From positions 1 through 64,000 of the forward strand of contig MLAK01000582.1 in assembly GCA_001839685.1 (NCBI GenBank): a stretch of 64,000 nucleotides of DNA, written 5' to 3'. Within the stretch, counting starts at the first letter, position 1. The number at the start of each line of letters is the position of its first letter. Source of the DNA: Tritrichomonas foetus. Taxonomy: Eukaryota; Parabasalia; Tritrichomonadida; Tritrichomonadidae. The notes under the pieces were generated by a model that searched no databases, was not told the origin of the DNA, and worked only from the letters and a program-made list of their open reading frames with translations. Shown here one piece after another: positions 28,527 to 39,637 of this stretch. The position numbers were made by a program, and so were the translations under genes.

Positions 28527-29189
28527 AATCGTTATCTCAAAACTCAAAAGAAGAATTTTTTTCAATTTTTGTGTATATTCTCTTCTATAACAATCATGAT
28601 GTTTGCCTGCGTTATAAGGAAAAACTATCGTTCAAAATCGAGAACTGGACAAAAAGACAATATTCAGGATAAGTCGAAATGAAAGTGTCAAAATCATGCA
28701 AAAACGTGAAGATTCGTTGGTCTGATGTTCTATAATATATTTAGCCCAGAATAAAAGAAAAACCTTGGATTTGATTTCTAATTATTAACAAATAAGGAAT
28801 ATTGCAAATTTGTGTTTGAATGATTTATGGCCTTTTTAATTGACATCATTTTATTGGGAAAAAATCCTCANCACNCCCATTTCTGTTTGGACGAATGAAT
28901 CGCATTCATTGTCGAGAAATTGTGAATTTTGTTCAATAAAAATAAACGTATTTCTAGGTTGGGTACATTTTTTTGATATAATAAACAACTTAAAAAGTTG
29001 TAAAACATATGCAACTTCTCTCAAAAAAATTGGTCATTTTTAATGAATGATTTAGGAACACATTCAATAGACGTTTTGTTTATCATCAGGAGAGATAAGC
29101 AAAATAACTATCGAACATAAAGCTTTACTGAAAGAGAGGGTTTATACTACTCTGGATTTTATGATTGGTATTTGTTATCGTAATTTTAC

Positions 29190-30286
29190 AGAAGTGTGCG
29201 AACAACCGTTTACTTAACAAAAGTGAATTTTGACCATTCTGTATTTCTGGATGAAATTGATTTTGGAATTTGTGATTTCCATATATGATAGAATATCAAT
29301 TCATTATGCATATGCCACAGAATGAAGTCGATTCGAATTGTAACATGAAGAAATAATTCACCAAAATTAAAAAACATTAATTTCATCATTATTATTAAGC
29401 TTTATTTTTATATTTACCAAAATTGGGAAAAAATCTCGAATTTTTTGAAATTTTATTTTTCACCGATGAAAAGTTCTAAATATCTGCAGTTGAACAGGAG
29501 TCATCATCTGCTTACTGATGGCATTAAGAAAGTGCCCAACTTTTCTGCTCGTTTTCCCAATATCATCATCGGGGAGTGAACTGCCTGAAAGTGACAATAA
29601 TTTCTCTTTTCAGCATAATTTGTTGATTGCCAAAGGAAGATTCGTCTACGAATATCGATTTTTTTTTGGTTTTTAACGTATGGATACCTCACAAAAAAAT
29701 ATTCCTGGTGAAATAATTTCATAAGGTCAAAAATTATCTCGGAAATATACATTGATCTAATATGAAAATATACCAATATTAGGAGGAAAAGTTCTTAATA
29801 CTATTTAGTAAGAATGGAAGAATGCCTAATATCATATGTCATCAAGTTTCCATCAAGATATTTCCTCTTAGCTTAATCGGACAAATTGAATGTGAAAAAT
29901 CGATAAGTTCAAATAAACGTATTATTTATTCAAATTTGAATAGTAATAGAAAAAGTTAATTCCCAAAAAATTCTGATTCAATAAATAAAGCAAATAACCG
30001 GAATATCTTGTAGCTATATATAAATATGAAACATAGACATTGGACATTATCACTTGTGCAAAGCCATAAATTTTGCATTTTTCTTTATTGGATATGATAC
30101 TATGATCATTCTTTATATAACCTTGGCTCCTCTCAAAAAATACAGAATTTGAATGAGAATCTATTTCTCAGGAATTCCGAGACAGATTTTTATACAACTT
30201 CGTTGATTGTATTAGACACGATGCCTATAATATCATATTCCAATTTCAGAAAGATTCATCGGTGAAGGGTCTGTTCGCACACTTCT
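29190..30286. repeat. Inverted 15-bp repeats bounding 1.1 kb, possible degenerate mobile element
   Basis: AGAAGTGTGCGAACA (29190-29204) and its exact reverse complement TGTTCGCACACTTCT (30272-30286) delimit a 1,097-bp segment. A TA dinucleotide lies outside the outermost GAAG on both sides within 2 nt. No transposase is recognised inside; several frames are broken. A non-autonomous or decayed DNA element is one explanation, chance or a regulatory pair another. Confidence 0.35.
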
Positions 30287-30992
30287 AATATTGCTCCTTT
30301 CTCAAATCGTTGAAACTTTTTCAATACCTAAAATTTCTATAACCAGTGAAAAATGAATATTGAACAAGATTTATTCCAATATTTAAATATGCTGAGTTTC
30401 ATATGTTCTGATTTATGTTTCAAAATTTAAAAAGTGAATATAATTAAAATTCTATTTACATATGGAGAAAATACAACTTTGATAAAATTATCAAGGATTC
30501 AAGTGGAAAAAAGATTGACATATTTTTTTGATAATCACTGAACTCACAACAAAAATATTGTATTCACCTTTACACAGTCCATTTCTTGTTCTCACTGTAA
30601 CAAAAACTTTGTTACTGAATGTGAATCATCAAAGTTGGATATTATTTTCTTCAAAGTTCGTTCATCGATTGTTACTCTATTATTATCAAAATGTTGAACA
30701 ATTTTATTTGTTTGCTAATATTGATTGATGAGTCTCTTCAATGTAATTCAATGATATGAAAATCATGAAATGATGTGAATAATTTTTGAGAAAAAAGAAC
30801 GATCGTCACATGAAATTTTCAGATTTTTTTTTTTGTTGTCAATCAGAAGATCTTCATTTGAATGGATAACCGCTATATATCTGGTCGAACATCATTATTG
30901 AATTCACTCTGTTTGATTTTGATTTTGAGAGTGATGAAAATTTCGAGTGTGGTCGTAACCAAAAATCATTCTTTTTCACAAATAACATACAG

Positions 30993-32732
30993 ATGGAAAT
31001 GAGACCAATGAATGACAACAGTTCGGACTCGGAAGACGAGGCTCCAATCAATATTGTCGGCAATATTCCTCTTGAATGGTACGATCAATTCAGTCATATT
31101 GGTTATACTGCAACAGGCGAGAAAGTCATTCCGAAAGAAAGGCCAAACGCGATTGACGAAATCATTGAAAGATCGACCAATAAAGAATGGTGGCGTAAAA
31201 TCTATGACAAGCTCAGTGGTGAATACAAAACCATTTCTTCTGAAGATCTCGATTTAATACATCGTATCAGAACTGGTCGAGTTGCTCTCAAGGATTTCCA
31301 GCTTCACAGGCCATTTACAGAAAAAGAATATCCAGATAAGATTCACCCAGTCACCAATTCGTATATTCAAAAAGCTCACTTCCAGCCCTCGCAGTCCGCC
31401 CTCAAGAAGGTCGCTAAGTACATTGCTGCCATTCGTGCTGGCGAGCTTGAAGACAAAGAAGAAGAAGTAGAAGAGGCAATCGATATCTGGTCTGAGGATT
31501 TCTATGCCCGTCCACAGAAAAGACGTGGAAGACCAGCGCCAAAAATGGACAAGCCATATACAGCCGACTCTTACAATCCAGAAGGCGGGAAAACCATCCT
31601 TGATATCGACGGATATAATATGGCAGTCAGAGAGCGATATGATAGGTGTTGTGATCTTTATCTTCGACCAAGAGAAATGCGAGCAAGACTTCCAGACACA
31701 GCAGCTGAGCTTCTTCCAGAACTTCCAGATCCAGAATCCCTCAAACCGTTTCCAACCGCCGAATCAATCAGATTTGTTGGCCATAAAGCGCGTGTTAGGT
31801 CAATTGACATTTCACCATCTGGCGCACTTTTGGCATCTGGATCAAGTGACGGTGAGCTCAGAATTTGGGAATTGCAAACCGGGTTTTGCATCAAAACAAT
31901 TAACCTTGCTGAATTAGCAGGAAGAGAAGCACCAGTTGTAAGTGTTGCTTTCTGTCCAACCAAAGAGCGATCACTCCTTGTTGCTTGCTGTGGCAAGTTT
32001 GCATTTCTCATCAGACTTCGTGATGATTTCGAGCTTCCACAGCCGAATGATGAAATGATACAGATGACTGATAACATCATTGGCATTACTCATGCACGCG
32101 TAATGGATATGAGACAATGTGTTTTCAACAGATCTGGTAACTTTTTGGCTTTATTGGGCCAGTCACGTCTCGTTTTTATTTATCACACATCAACATGGGA
32201 ATATCGCACACCAATTACTTCTACACGCTCATACATTCAAGCTGTACAATTCCATCCATCACTTCCTCAGTTTTTCGTTGCAAGTCAACATCACATTTTC
32301 GTATATGATTTGAAAGATCGTGTGAAGTTGATGCAGCTTCGTCCAAACGTGCAGTGGATATCATCTATCGACATTCATCCAACTGGAGACCATGTAATTG
32401 CAGGTTCATATGATGGTCGTGGATTTTGGTTCGATAAAGAACTTCAAGTCGAACCATATAAAGTCATCAGAAACCACGAAAAACCAGTTCGTGATGTTTC
32501 TTTCCACAGAAGGTTCCCACTCTTTGCGACATGCTCAGATGACGCAAAAATTGTGGTTTTCCATGGACAAGTTTTCGACAACTTAACAACAAACCCACTC
32601 CTTGTTCCAGTGAAGGAACTTCATGGTCATAACATGAATGGCGTATTGGGTGTCCTTGCGATTGTTTGGCATCCAACTCAACCATGGCTCATATCATCAG
32701 GAGCTGATCACACAATCAGATTATGGGCTTAA
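30993..32732 (+). CDS. BOP1: Ribosome biogenesis protein BOP1/ERB1
   Basis: The 579-residue protein begins with a short acidic region, then the BOP1 N-terminal domain: NIPLEWYDQFSHIGYTATGE (compare NVPMEWYDDFPHVGYDLDG), the KEWWRKIYDKLSG and IHPVTNSY blocks, and ERYDRCCDLYLRPREMR (compare RFERCLDLYLCPRQRKMR). WD40 repeats occupy about residues 260-579 (KARVRSIDISPSGALLASGSSDGELRIWE is the first; the last ends SSGADHTIRLWA). BOP1 forms the PeBoW complex with PES1 and WDR12 for 60S maturation. It is shorter than yeast ERB1 (807), mainly at the acidic N-terminus. The start at 30993 is preceded by TTTTCACAAAT, a possible initiator. Confidence 0.95.
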   Translation: MEMRPMNDNSSDSEDEAPINIVGNIPLEWYDQFSHIGYTATGEKVIPKERPNAIDEIIERSTNKEWWRKIYDKLSGEYKTISSEDLDLIHRIRTGRVALKDFQLHRPFTEKEYPDKIHPVTNSYIQKAHFQPSQSALKKVAKYIAAIRAGELEDKEEEVEEAIDIWSEDFYARPQKRRGRPAPKMDKPYTADSYNPEGGKTILDIDGYNMAVRERYDRCCDLYLRPREMRARLPDTAAELLPELPDPESLKPFPTAESIRFVGHKARVRSIDISPSGALLASGSSDGELRIWELQTGFCIKTINLAELAGREAPVVSVAFCPTKERSLLVACCGKFAFLIRLRDDFELPQPNDEMIQMTDNIIGITHARVMDMRQCVFNRSGNFLALLGQSRLVFIYHTSTWEYRTPITSTRSYIQAVQFHPSLPQFFVASQHHIFVYDLKDRVKLMQLRPNVQWISSIDIHPTGDHVIAGSYDGRGFWFDKELQVEPYKVIRNHEKPVRDVSFHRRFPLFATCSDDAKIVVFHGQVFDNLTTNPLLVPVKELHGHNMNGVLGVLAIVWHPTQPWLISSGADHTIRLWA

Positions 32733-33162
32733 GCGTTTCTTTGATTTACTTTATTAATTTTGCATTAAATATAAAATATTCCAAATCTTTCTATTTTCAA
32801 TTTTTTTTTGATTTTGATTTCCAAATCTTTGTTCGAGTATTTATATTCATGTGGTTGTTTCGCAAGAAACATATACATCAGATATACTTGCAAGCACTCC
32901 ATAAAAGTAAGAGTTTTGCAAAAATCTAACACAACAAATTTTGAGTGAAATGAATATGATGATTACATCACTCTTTACATTTGTGACTAATACTTTGTTG
33001 AAATGTATCGCGTAATATGTGCCAAGTCTAAACAAATAAAATATTTCTAATGTAAGTCATTGATTTTTGGATTTTTTGCTTCATGTTGTATTTGATATTG
33101 ATATTGACCAAAAATAACCGTTTTGTTCGTTAAATTGATTCAAATTCGATTTTCTATTTTGG
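32733..33162. other. Intergenic region
   Basis: AT-rich spacer between two same-strand genes. No gene or clear motif. Confidence 0.45.
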
Positions 33163-34251
33163 ATGAAAAACGCACCTTTCATTACGAAACCGGTGGCGCA
33201 AAAAGATATATTGATTGGAACGATGAATCCAAATGCTCTTGCCCAGCCACTTTTGCAAAAAAAGACAATAAATAAATCATATGAAAAAATTGCCGAACTT
33301 ACAACAACTCTAGATCGAGTCAAAAACGAAAATAAAGAACTTCAGGACATCTTAGATGGGATGGTTAACGCAGAAAAGCCGACTCCTTTCTGTCAATTTA
33401 AAAAATGGGAATTAGATTTTCACCAACGATTAAAAGATCGAGAAGAAGAACTTTCGGCATTTTCTCGCTTTGTCGATACGTTTAGAACAGAATCCTCACC
33501 AACATTTGTCAAAGTTGATGCGGCTAATTTACGAAGACCGGATTTTGATTCAATTTGTGTTTCTTTACTTGTTTCAAACCCAGAAAAGTATTTTTTCAAT
33601 AAAGATGACCTTTTGCAAGTCAACCAGCAGTTAACTTGTTTGATTGATCAACAAGCCGAAGCTTTGAAATTGCTTTCTGCTCGATTGAAATTATTTACAT
33701 CATATCAACACAAATTTACAGTTCAAACAACAATTAATTCATTGAAAAATAATGAAATTCCTTCTGCATTAGCTGGAGCTGCCCCAACAAGAGCCCTTGA
33801 ATTAAAAACAAAAAGAAAAATGCTGAGTGCTGAACTTGCTGTTTTAGTAAAGGTTAGACGTGATTTAGTGAATCTTAAATTATTCCGAAAAATGAAACTT
33901 CGAAGAAAGCGGATGAGAATCAAACTGTCTGTTCGTATTAATAAAGTCATTCGTGGTTATTTGGTTCGTACAAAACTTAAGCAGCTGAAGAAGGCGGCTG
34001 TCATTATTCAAAAGGTTTGGAGAGGCTACAGTCAAAGATGGCATCAGAAACAAGCTGAAATGAACTTCGATGACTTCATGGATTCTGAAGGAAGAAGGTT
34101 CAGAATGGTTAAGAAATACAAACATAGAATTAATCCAGATGGTGAAGAAGAGGAATATTACGAATATGAAGAAGAAGAAATTAAAGAAGATGAAATCCCC
34201 GAAACTAAACCAAAGAGCAAACATAAAAAGAAATATGCCTCTGATTATGAA

Positions 34252-34283
<32 letters not shown>

Positions 34284-34536
34284 AGATAACAATGATGATG
34301 AAAATAACTTTAAGTATATGACAGAAAGTACAAAAGATGCTCTTTCCACAGAAAATGCACATTTACTCAATAACCAAGAAAATAACAACGAAAATGAAAA
34401 CTACGAAAGTTATGAAGATAATAAAGAAAATGAAAATGATGATACTCAAGAAAATCCTGGAAATAATGAAAATAATGATGACAATAATAACGAAAATGAA
34501 GAAAATAATGAAGAAGCTGCGGATGGTGAAGATTAA
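33163..34536 (+). CDS. IQ-motif coiled-coil protein with acidic/Asn-rich tail, 457 aa
   Basis: The N-terminal half has a coiled coil (YEKIAELTTTLDRVKNENKE) and a helical block. Two or three IQ-like motifs lie at about residues 256-296: RINKVIRGYLVRTKLKQ and AAVIIQKVWRGYSQRW, where IQxxxRGxxxR is the calmodulin-binding consensus. The C-terminal 150 residues are Glu/Asn/Asp-rich, low complexity (EEEYYEYEEEEIK, NNENENYESYED). The family is not identified; IQ coiled-coil proteins in protists often belong to flagella or basal bodies, which is inference. Calmodulin binding is predicted from the motif only. Confidence 0.72.
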
Positions 34537-35044
34537 TTAATTAAGAAACGAATCATGATTGATACTTTTGTTTTTATTTTGTTTTAAGTAAAATAGTATT
34601 AAAAAGTATGTTTTTTTGATTTTGATTTTTTGTGTATCAAGTTTATCTTCATTTTCATGAAATTCCTAATAATATGAGTGATTCGAGATAAATTCAGCTG
34701 AGAACATCTACAACCCATTAGATTTATTATTCTTATCTCTAATCAGGATAAAATTACCTTCTTTTTTATTTTATGACAAACTTTCAGTGATGAGATAAAT
34801 TTCAATGAAATAGTTTGTTAACGTATTATTGAATAAGGCGATGAAAGTTAATTGAAAATAGAAACGTCATGGTTAAAAATTAACTACATCATTCAGAAGA
34901 TTATCTCCTTTTGAATAATATTACTTTCCAGAGAGGCATTAAAAAGTTCATCTAGTGTTTAGAAAAAGTTGTCAGTATATTATTTTTTCATTCAAAATTT
35001 GAATAAATTTATTAAAATTTCTCCTTTTTCTGTAAGAAGAAACG
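34537..35044. other. Intergenic region upstream of HEAT-repeat gene
   Basis: Contains a tandem pair TAAAAAGTTC (34940-34949) and GAAAAAGTTG (34962-34971), 22 nt apart, about 75-105 bp before the ATG at 35045. The spacer (ATCTAGTGTTTA) resembles that at 10241-10252. No gene. Confidence 0.5.
34940..34971 (+). promoter_or_regulatory. 22-nt-spaced tandem pair of (G/T)AAAAAGTT elements
   Basis: Same element and spacing as at 10231/10253 and 27820/27842, here about 75-105 bp upstream of the HEAT-repeat gene start. A regulatory function is inferred from conserved spacing. Confidence 0.45.
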
Positions 35045-37081
35045 ATGATTTCTCTCCAGCAACAGCTGTTGGAGAGATTGAAACAATCAACTGATCTAGG
35101 AGATCTGAAGCCAAGTCGTGTACAGCAAGTTCCTGCAGATTCATTTCATTCAATCACTGATCAATCCCTCTATACAACATATTTGGAAGCCTTAACATCA
35201 GAGAAACAACAGCAGAACCTTTGGGCTATCTTTACTTATCCAAAAGCAGTTGAGCGTGATGAACAAATAATCCAATTATTTTATCACGTTTGCAATTTTT
35301 TTGAATCTCCTGAACAAATTGTTGAATATAATGCAATATTATGTGCAACAGAAATTTCAAAAAAATATGGAGTTCAAATAGAAAATATTTTAGTTCCTGC
35401 ACTACTCAATCGTATCTCAAATTTTCCATCAATTGAATATGCCATTTGTTTCACAAATATTGTTCCTTCTATTCCAATTTGTGACATCAAAGAAAAAGTT
35501 CTTCCTAAACTTGTTGAACTGATGAAAAACGGTGATAATTTCCAACACATTGCCTCAATGATGTTTTGTTCACTTCCACTTAACACTATTGGTTTGAATG
35601 TTTGCATTTTAGATGATTTTTTAATGTCGCCTGTTTTTGTTGCAAATTATTTACCTAGTGCTGCAAAAATGCTATTAGCTACATTTGGTAGCCAATTTAT
35701 GACGACTACTCTAATACAAAAGCTTCTTCCAATGACCAATTCTAGAGAATATACACGAGAAGGAGCAATTCATACAATTTTTCAATGCATCGACCAAATT
35801 GTTGATCAATCTACTTATATTTTTATTTTGACCGCTTTTGGTTGGGGTGCAACAAATGATTCGATCGCACTTGCTTTAATTTCTCACTCAAATATGATTC
35901 TTGCTTTGAAGCCCGATTTTTTTTCTAAATATCGTGAATTCATCATGAAAATCTCATCTTCGAAAGACTCTGCAAATAAAATTAAACTCTGTCAGGAATT
36001 GAGTAATTGTACTTTAATATTTAAAGGCACAAAATGGAATTTCAAAGCTATATTTAAATCGTTCTCTGAATCACCAGATATTGAAGTTAGGATAGCTTTT
36101 CTGATTGCATTTCCACATTTTTATAACATTTGTTCGAATTCTGATCAAGATTTTCTTTATCAGCTTTTATTGCCATTCTTTTCTGATCCGAATTTAAAAA
36201 TTCAAGAATACTTAATGACAGCAACACATATATATTCTCTGTTTAATGCTAATTTAAAGACTATTACAACACATTTCCTTAAAATATTTTCGAGTTGTAC
36301 AAAATGGAGACAAGTATTATCATGTATGAGAACATGTGTCTCTTTCCCAGAAGAAATCATCAAAGCATATGGTAATCAAATGCTTGGTATTATAAATAAT
36401 GTTATTGTGAAATGGATTCATCCGCTGTCAGATCAAATAATTATTTTCTATATCAGATTTTTCCAATGTTCCACTCGAGAAAGTAATGAAGAAATAATTC
36501 GTCAAGTTTTAGTCAGGTATTCGCAAAGTCATCATTATACGCTTCGTTGTTTATTTATCAAACTTGCCTCATCAATCGCATTCATTTGTTATGAACCATT
36601 TTCAATGTACATATGGCCAAATGTAGTCGAATTAAAAAATGATCCAGTACCAACTGTACGAGCAACATTAATTACGCATTTACCCAAATTTAGAACATTT
36701 TTTAAGAAAACTAGTGATCATGAATCAATGAAAATATGTGAAACTATGTTTGATTATTTCAAAAAAGATAGTGATAAATATGTTCGAGATACATGGGTAA
36801 AAACAGAAGAAATGTTAATTGCACAACATTATCATGATCTTAAAGTTGCCTATCATCAAAATAATGATACATCACTTCCAACATTAGGAACTTCAATCAC
36901 CAAATCAACCGATTTTTCGAAAAAGAGACCTGAAACAAAATCGCCTGTCAAAGTTATTCGAAAGAGTTCTGTTGGAAGAAAAATATCGATTAATAAAAAG
37001 CCGCTTCGTTCTCCAAAAGCAACGAAAGGTCAGCCGAAGTCTCATTTGCCTATAATATACTCTCAATTTGCTGGTTACTAA
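35045..37081 (+). CDS. HEAT-repeat protein, PP2A/PP4 scaffold-like
   Basis: The 678-residue protein is built of HEAT repeats. Typical units are SESPDIEVRIAFLIAFPHFY, FFSDPNLKIQEYLMTATHIY, LKNDPVPTVRATLITHLPKF, each with the D-P/V-R-A signature between helices, and YVRDTWVKTEEM near the end. Such repeats build the PP2A A subunit and the PP4 regulatory subunits R1 and R4. The irregular repeats and the basic Ser/Lys-rich tail (residues about 620-678) fit PPP4R1/R4 more than the compact PR65, but other HEAT proteins are possible. A PP4c gene lies in the same window, though 28 kb away. The start at 35045 is the first ATG. Confidence 0.6.
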   Translation: MISLQQQLLERLKQSTDLGDLKPSRVQQVPADSFHSITDQSLYTTYLEALTSEKQQQNLWAIFTYPKAVERDEQIIQLFYHVCNFFESPEQIVEYNAILCATEISKKYGVQIENILVPALLNRISNFPSIEYAICFTNIVPSIPICDIKEKVLPKLVELMKNGDNFQHIASMMFCSLPLNTIGLNVCILDDFLMSPVFVANYLPSAAKMLLATFGSQFMTTTLIQKLLPMTNSREYTREGAIHTIFQCIDQIVDQSTYIFILTAFGWGATNDSIALALISHSNMILALKPDFFSKYREFIMKISSSKDSANKIKLCQELSNCTLIFKGTKWNFKAIFKSFSESPDIEVRIAFLIAFPHFYNICSNSDQDFLYQLLLPFFSDPNLKIQEYLMTATHIYSLFNANLKTITTHFLKIFSSCTKWRQVLSCMRTCVSFPEEIIKAYGNQMLGIINNVIVKWIHPLSDQIIIFYIRFFQCSTRESNEEIIRQVLVRYSQSHHYTLRCLFIKLASSIAFICYEPFSMYIWPNVVELKNDPVPTVRATLITHLPKFRTFFKKTSDHESMKICETMFDYFKKDSDKYVRDTWVKTEEMLIAQHYHDLKVAYHQNNDTSLPTLGTSITKSTDFSKKRPETKSPVKVIRKSSVGRKISINKKPLRSPKATKGQPKSHLPIIYSQFAGY

Positions 37082-37282
37082 TATTCATCTTATAATGAGT
37101 GATATTTTAATATCATATCTTGTTATTAATGTTATACTTATGTTTATAGATATATATCATATATGATTTGTAAATAATGCGTGTTTGTTACTTTTTTTTT
37201 ACTTTCACTGTTATCCTTTATATTTTTCGGTGTATATCATTTTTCTGATAATGAGTTGTTTTGCTAAATGTATTAATGATCA

Positions 37283-38299
37283 ATGCTTTGTATTATTGCA
37301 ATTGACAATTACAATATGAAATTTTATGAAAAATGTCGAGATATCGTTTTCCCGGTTATTTTCACCATTAATTCACCACAGATTTTTCAAAAAAAAATGA
37401 AATCTTTGCGAATCGAACTAGAGCAAATTTATAATCCTACGAACGATTGGATGGCATGTACACTTGCTAGTAGTGGCTCTAAAGTGTATGTCTCACCAAT
37501 TCCACCAAGAAGCACGCGTCCTCTTCCAGCGAATATTGTAGATCCCCAAATAATATTAGAAAGTGTTCTTTCCTCATCTTCAATTGCGAAGTTTACTTCA
37601 TCAAACGCAGTTGTATCATCATCTGTCATTGTTGAATCATTAGATCTCCATATTCAAGGCAAATGGACCGGAGAGGCTCACATTGCTGATGTTACACATG
37701 AAATCACAAGCATTGCGTGTATTAATGAAAAAGAAGTCACAGGATGGTTTTCAATTGACACAACAATTTATTTCTTTGTTGGAAACTTAAATACTTTATC
37801 AAAGAGTATTTCCTATACTATTTATGAGTCCACAGCAGTTAGAAAAACAGATGTTCGTGGAGCTATTTCAAACGAAGGTGGAAAATACGCATTATCTGGG
37901 AAATCAGGCGATTTTTCTTTTTCTTTATGTTTAGATCAAAATCAGTCAAGAGGAATCAAAGAAGATCCAAACATTTCTGGCTCTTACGTTGGTTTTTATG
38001 AACGTGGACCACATTCTTTTGAATTACATGCTGATTTGAACTCTTTGGATAATGGAATAATTAATGGAAGAGGCACAGAAGAAAGCAGGCAATTTACAAT
38101 CTTTGGAATGATCGACTTTTCTAAAAAAAGATACTTTTTTGTTCGAAATAAAGGAAATGATATCACCTATTATAATGGAGAAGCACAATTAACAGATGAA
38201 ATATTCTTCCAAGGTGAATGGAAAATGGGAAGTATCAGTGGCGGTTTTACTCTTATAAAGTGTATGGAAAATGACTCCAAAAATCAACCTGTTAAATAA
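37283..38299 (+). CDS. Unrecognised beta-rich protein, 338 aa
   Basis: Three candidate starts (37283, 37316, 37397) precede the conserved-looking part; the third gives MKSLRIELEQIYNPTNDW. From residue about 115 the sequence is beta-strand-like with repeated patterns: IQGKWTGEAHIADVTHEI, VTGWFSIDTTIYFFVGN, ISGSYVGFYERGPHSFEL, FFQGEWKMGSISGGFTL. These G-x-W/Y-x-G modules recall lipocalin-like or MORN-like barrels but match no family I know. The frame is intact to a TAA in TAAATAAAATAAATAAATTG-type AT-rich flank. Confidence 0.55.
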   Translation: MLCIIAIDNYNMKFYEKCRDIVFPVIFTINSPQIFQKKMKSLRIELEQIYNPTNDWMACTLASSGSKVYVSPIPPRSTRPLPANIVDPQIILESVLSSSSIAKFTSSNAVVSSSVIVESLDLHIQGKWTGEAHIADVTHEITSIACINEKEVTGWFSIDTTIYFFVGNLNTLSKSISYTIYESTAVRKTDVRGAISNEGGKYALSGKSGDFSFSLCLDQNQSRGIKEDPNISGSYVGFYERGPHSFELHADLNSLDNGIINGRGTEESRQFTIFGMIDFSKKRYFFVRNKGNDITYYNGEAQLTDEIFFQGEWKMGSISGGFTLIKCMENDSKNQPVK

Positions 38300-38334
38300 A
38301 ATAAATAAATTGATATTTTTTCACACTTTTTGAT

Positions 38335-38370
<36 letters not shown>

Positions 38371-38879
38371 ACTTTATTTTGATTTTGATGACTGAAATAA
38401 GAGTAAAATTTATGAAGTAGCAATGCAATGAGTTAATTCACTGGGCTAGACATTCAGTTGTGACATTTTTTTGGTATTATTTTTAAAACATTACGGCGCA
38501 AATCGTTTTTCAGTTTACTATTTGTTTTAGAATTTTCCGAAATACTTTTTCACCGTGATATATGAGTGTCTTTTTATACATGATTCCAAAAAAAGCCACA
38601 TTTCGTAAAGTATCATAATGTTATCACAGGAAAATATATAGAGTTATTATGACATTTTATAAATAATGCATATTCTGTGCCAAAAAAAAAATGGTATTCT
38701 TTCCCTTTATGAAATTTCAATGAAATCATAGGAAAAATGAATTTACCTGAAAGTATAAATTTGAGAATCAAAAAAAGCAGAAGTATCTTTCATATGAAAC
38801 ATATTAAGAAAATAATATTTATTACAAATAAAATCATAATAATAATCTATACTGAAAGTCGCGCATGTGATTTTTCGTT
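38300..38879. other. Intergenic region with T34 homopolymer
   Basis: A run of 34 T (38336-38369) follows the stop of the previous gene. The rest is AT-rich. An 88-codon plus-strand ORF (38737-39003) overlaps the next gene and is rejected. Confidence 0.6.
38336..38369. repeat. Poly-T tract, 34 nt
   Basis: Uninterrupted T run about 37 nt after the stop of the preceding plus-strand gene. Its length is likely variable or assembly-affected. Confidence 0.95.
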
Positions 38880-39410
38880 TTACACCCAAAGGCGCGTCTG
38901 CTTGTATGCTTGTGAATTCGCTCTGAGTTCTTTTGGAAGAGTTCTCAAATTAGAAATTCTATTTTGTGTTCCTTGCTCACTTGTAGCGATTGCTTCAAGA
39001 TAGTAAGCATTCCTCTCATGCACAATATCTTCGAGGACATGCCGATCTTCTGCATATCTTCTTGGCTCGATTTTTTTCATTGTTTGTTTTGTTTTCCAAT
39101 CTCGATACTTTATTTGCTCTTTCCACTGTTTTTCAGAGTTTTTGAGTACTTTTTCACATTGCATCTGATGGGCTCTTTCAAAAGCCCTTCTTCGGCCGGC
39201 GCGAATTTCATCACCTGTTCTGGGTGTTGATCCGTTGTTTATCACTCTTCTTTCTGTTTTTGGTCTTCGTTCTCGTTCGATTTCTGGTGGTTGCTCTGGC
39301 GGAGATTCAAATTTGATTGCTTCCCTAAGGAAGCTATTTATCATTGGCTCAAAATTTGTAGTTTTGATACTAATTCGTCTTCGGGCTGAGAGAGGAGCGC
39401 GAGTGTACAT
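38880..39410 (-). CDS. Basic hypothetical protein, 176 aa
   Basis: Not recognised. It is rich in Arg, Glu and Gln, with a disordered Pro/Arg N-terminal half (SPPEQPPEIERERRPKTERR) and a helical C-terminal half (RAFERAHQMQCEKVLKNSEK, then ...RHVLEDIVHERNAYYLEAIA). The style recalls small ciliary or microtubule-associated proteins. An ATG is at 39410. Confidence 0.6.
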   Translation of the reverse strand: MYTRAPLSARRRISIKTTNFEPMINSFLREAIKFESPPEQPPEIERERRPKTERRVINNGSTPRTGDEIRAGRRRAFERAHQMQCEKVLKNSEKQWKEQIKYRDWKTKQTMKKIEPRRYAEDRHVLEDIVHERNAYYLEAIATSEQGTQNRISNLRTLPKELRANSQAYKQTRLWV

Positions 39411-39637
39411 TGAATAACGTACTTTTCTATGAAAAGTATAAGGTGAATTATATGGTGATTTCTCAAGGCGAAATCATCATTCAATTCATATTTGTTCACT
39501 CAAATTGTAGAATGAATCACTTTATCTCTAGATATTTGATGAGATGAGGTCCAAAACAAGAGAATTCATGAAAAGAAAGTTTTTATATTTATTAAAATAA
39601 TATATATATTTATAAATCCCAATTAATTTGAATCAAA

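Larger units (their letters stand above)
27772..30992. other. 3.2 kb gene-poor region with assembly gap and inverted repeat
   Basis: No supported gene. A run of N covers 28493-28526, and single Ns are at 28871 and 28875, so this part of the assembly is uncertain. TAAAAAGTTG is at 28991-29000 and AAACTTTTTC at 30313-30322. An inverted 15-bp repeat lies at 29190-29204 and 30272-30286 (listed separately). Short ORFs here have no recognisable domain. Confidence 0.5.
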
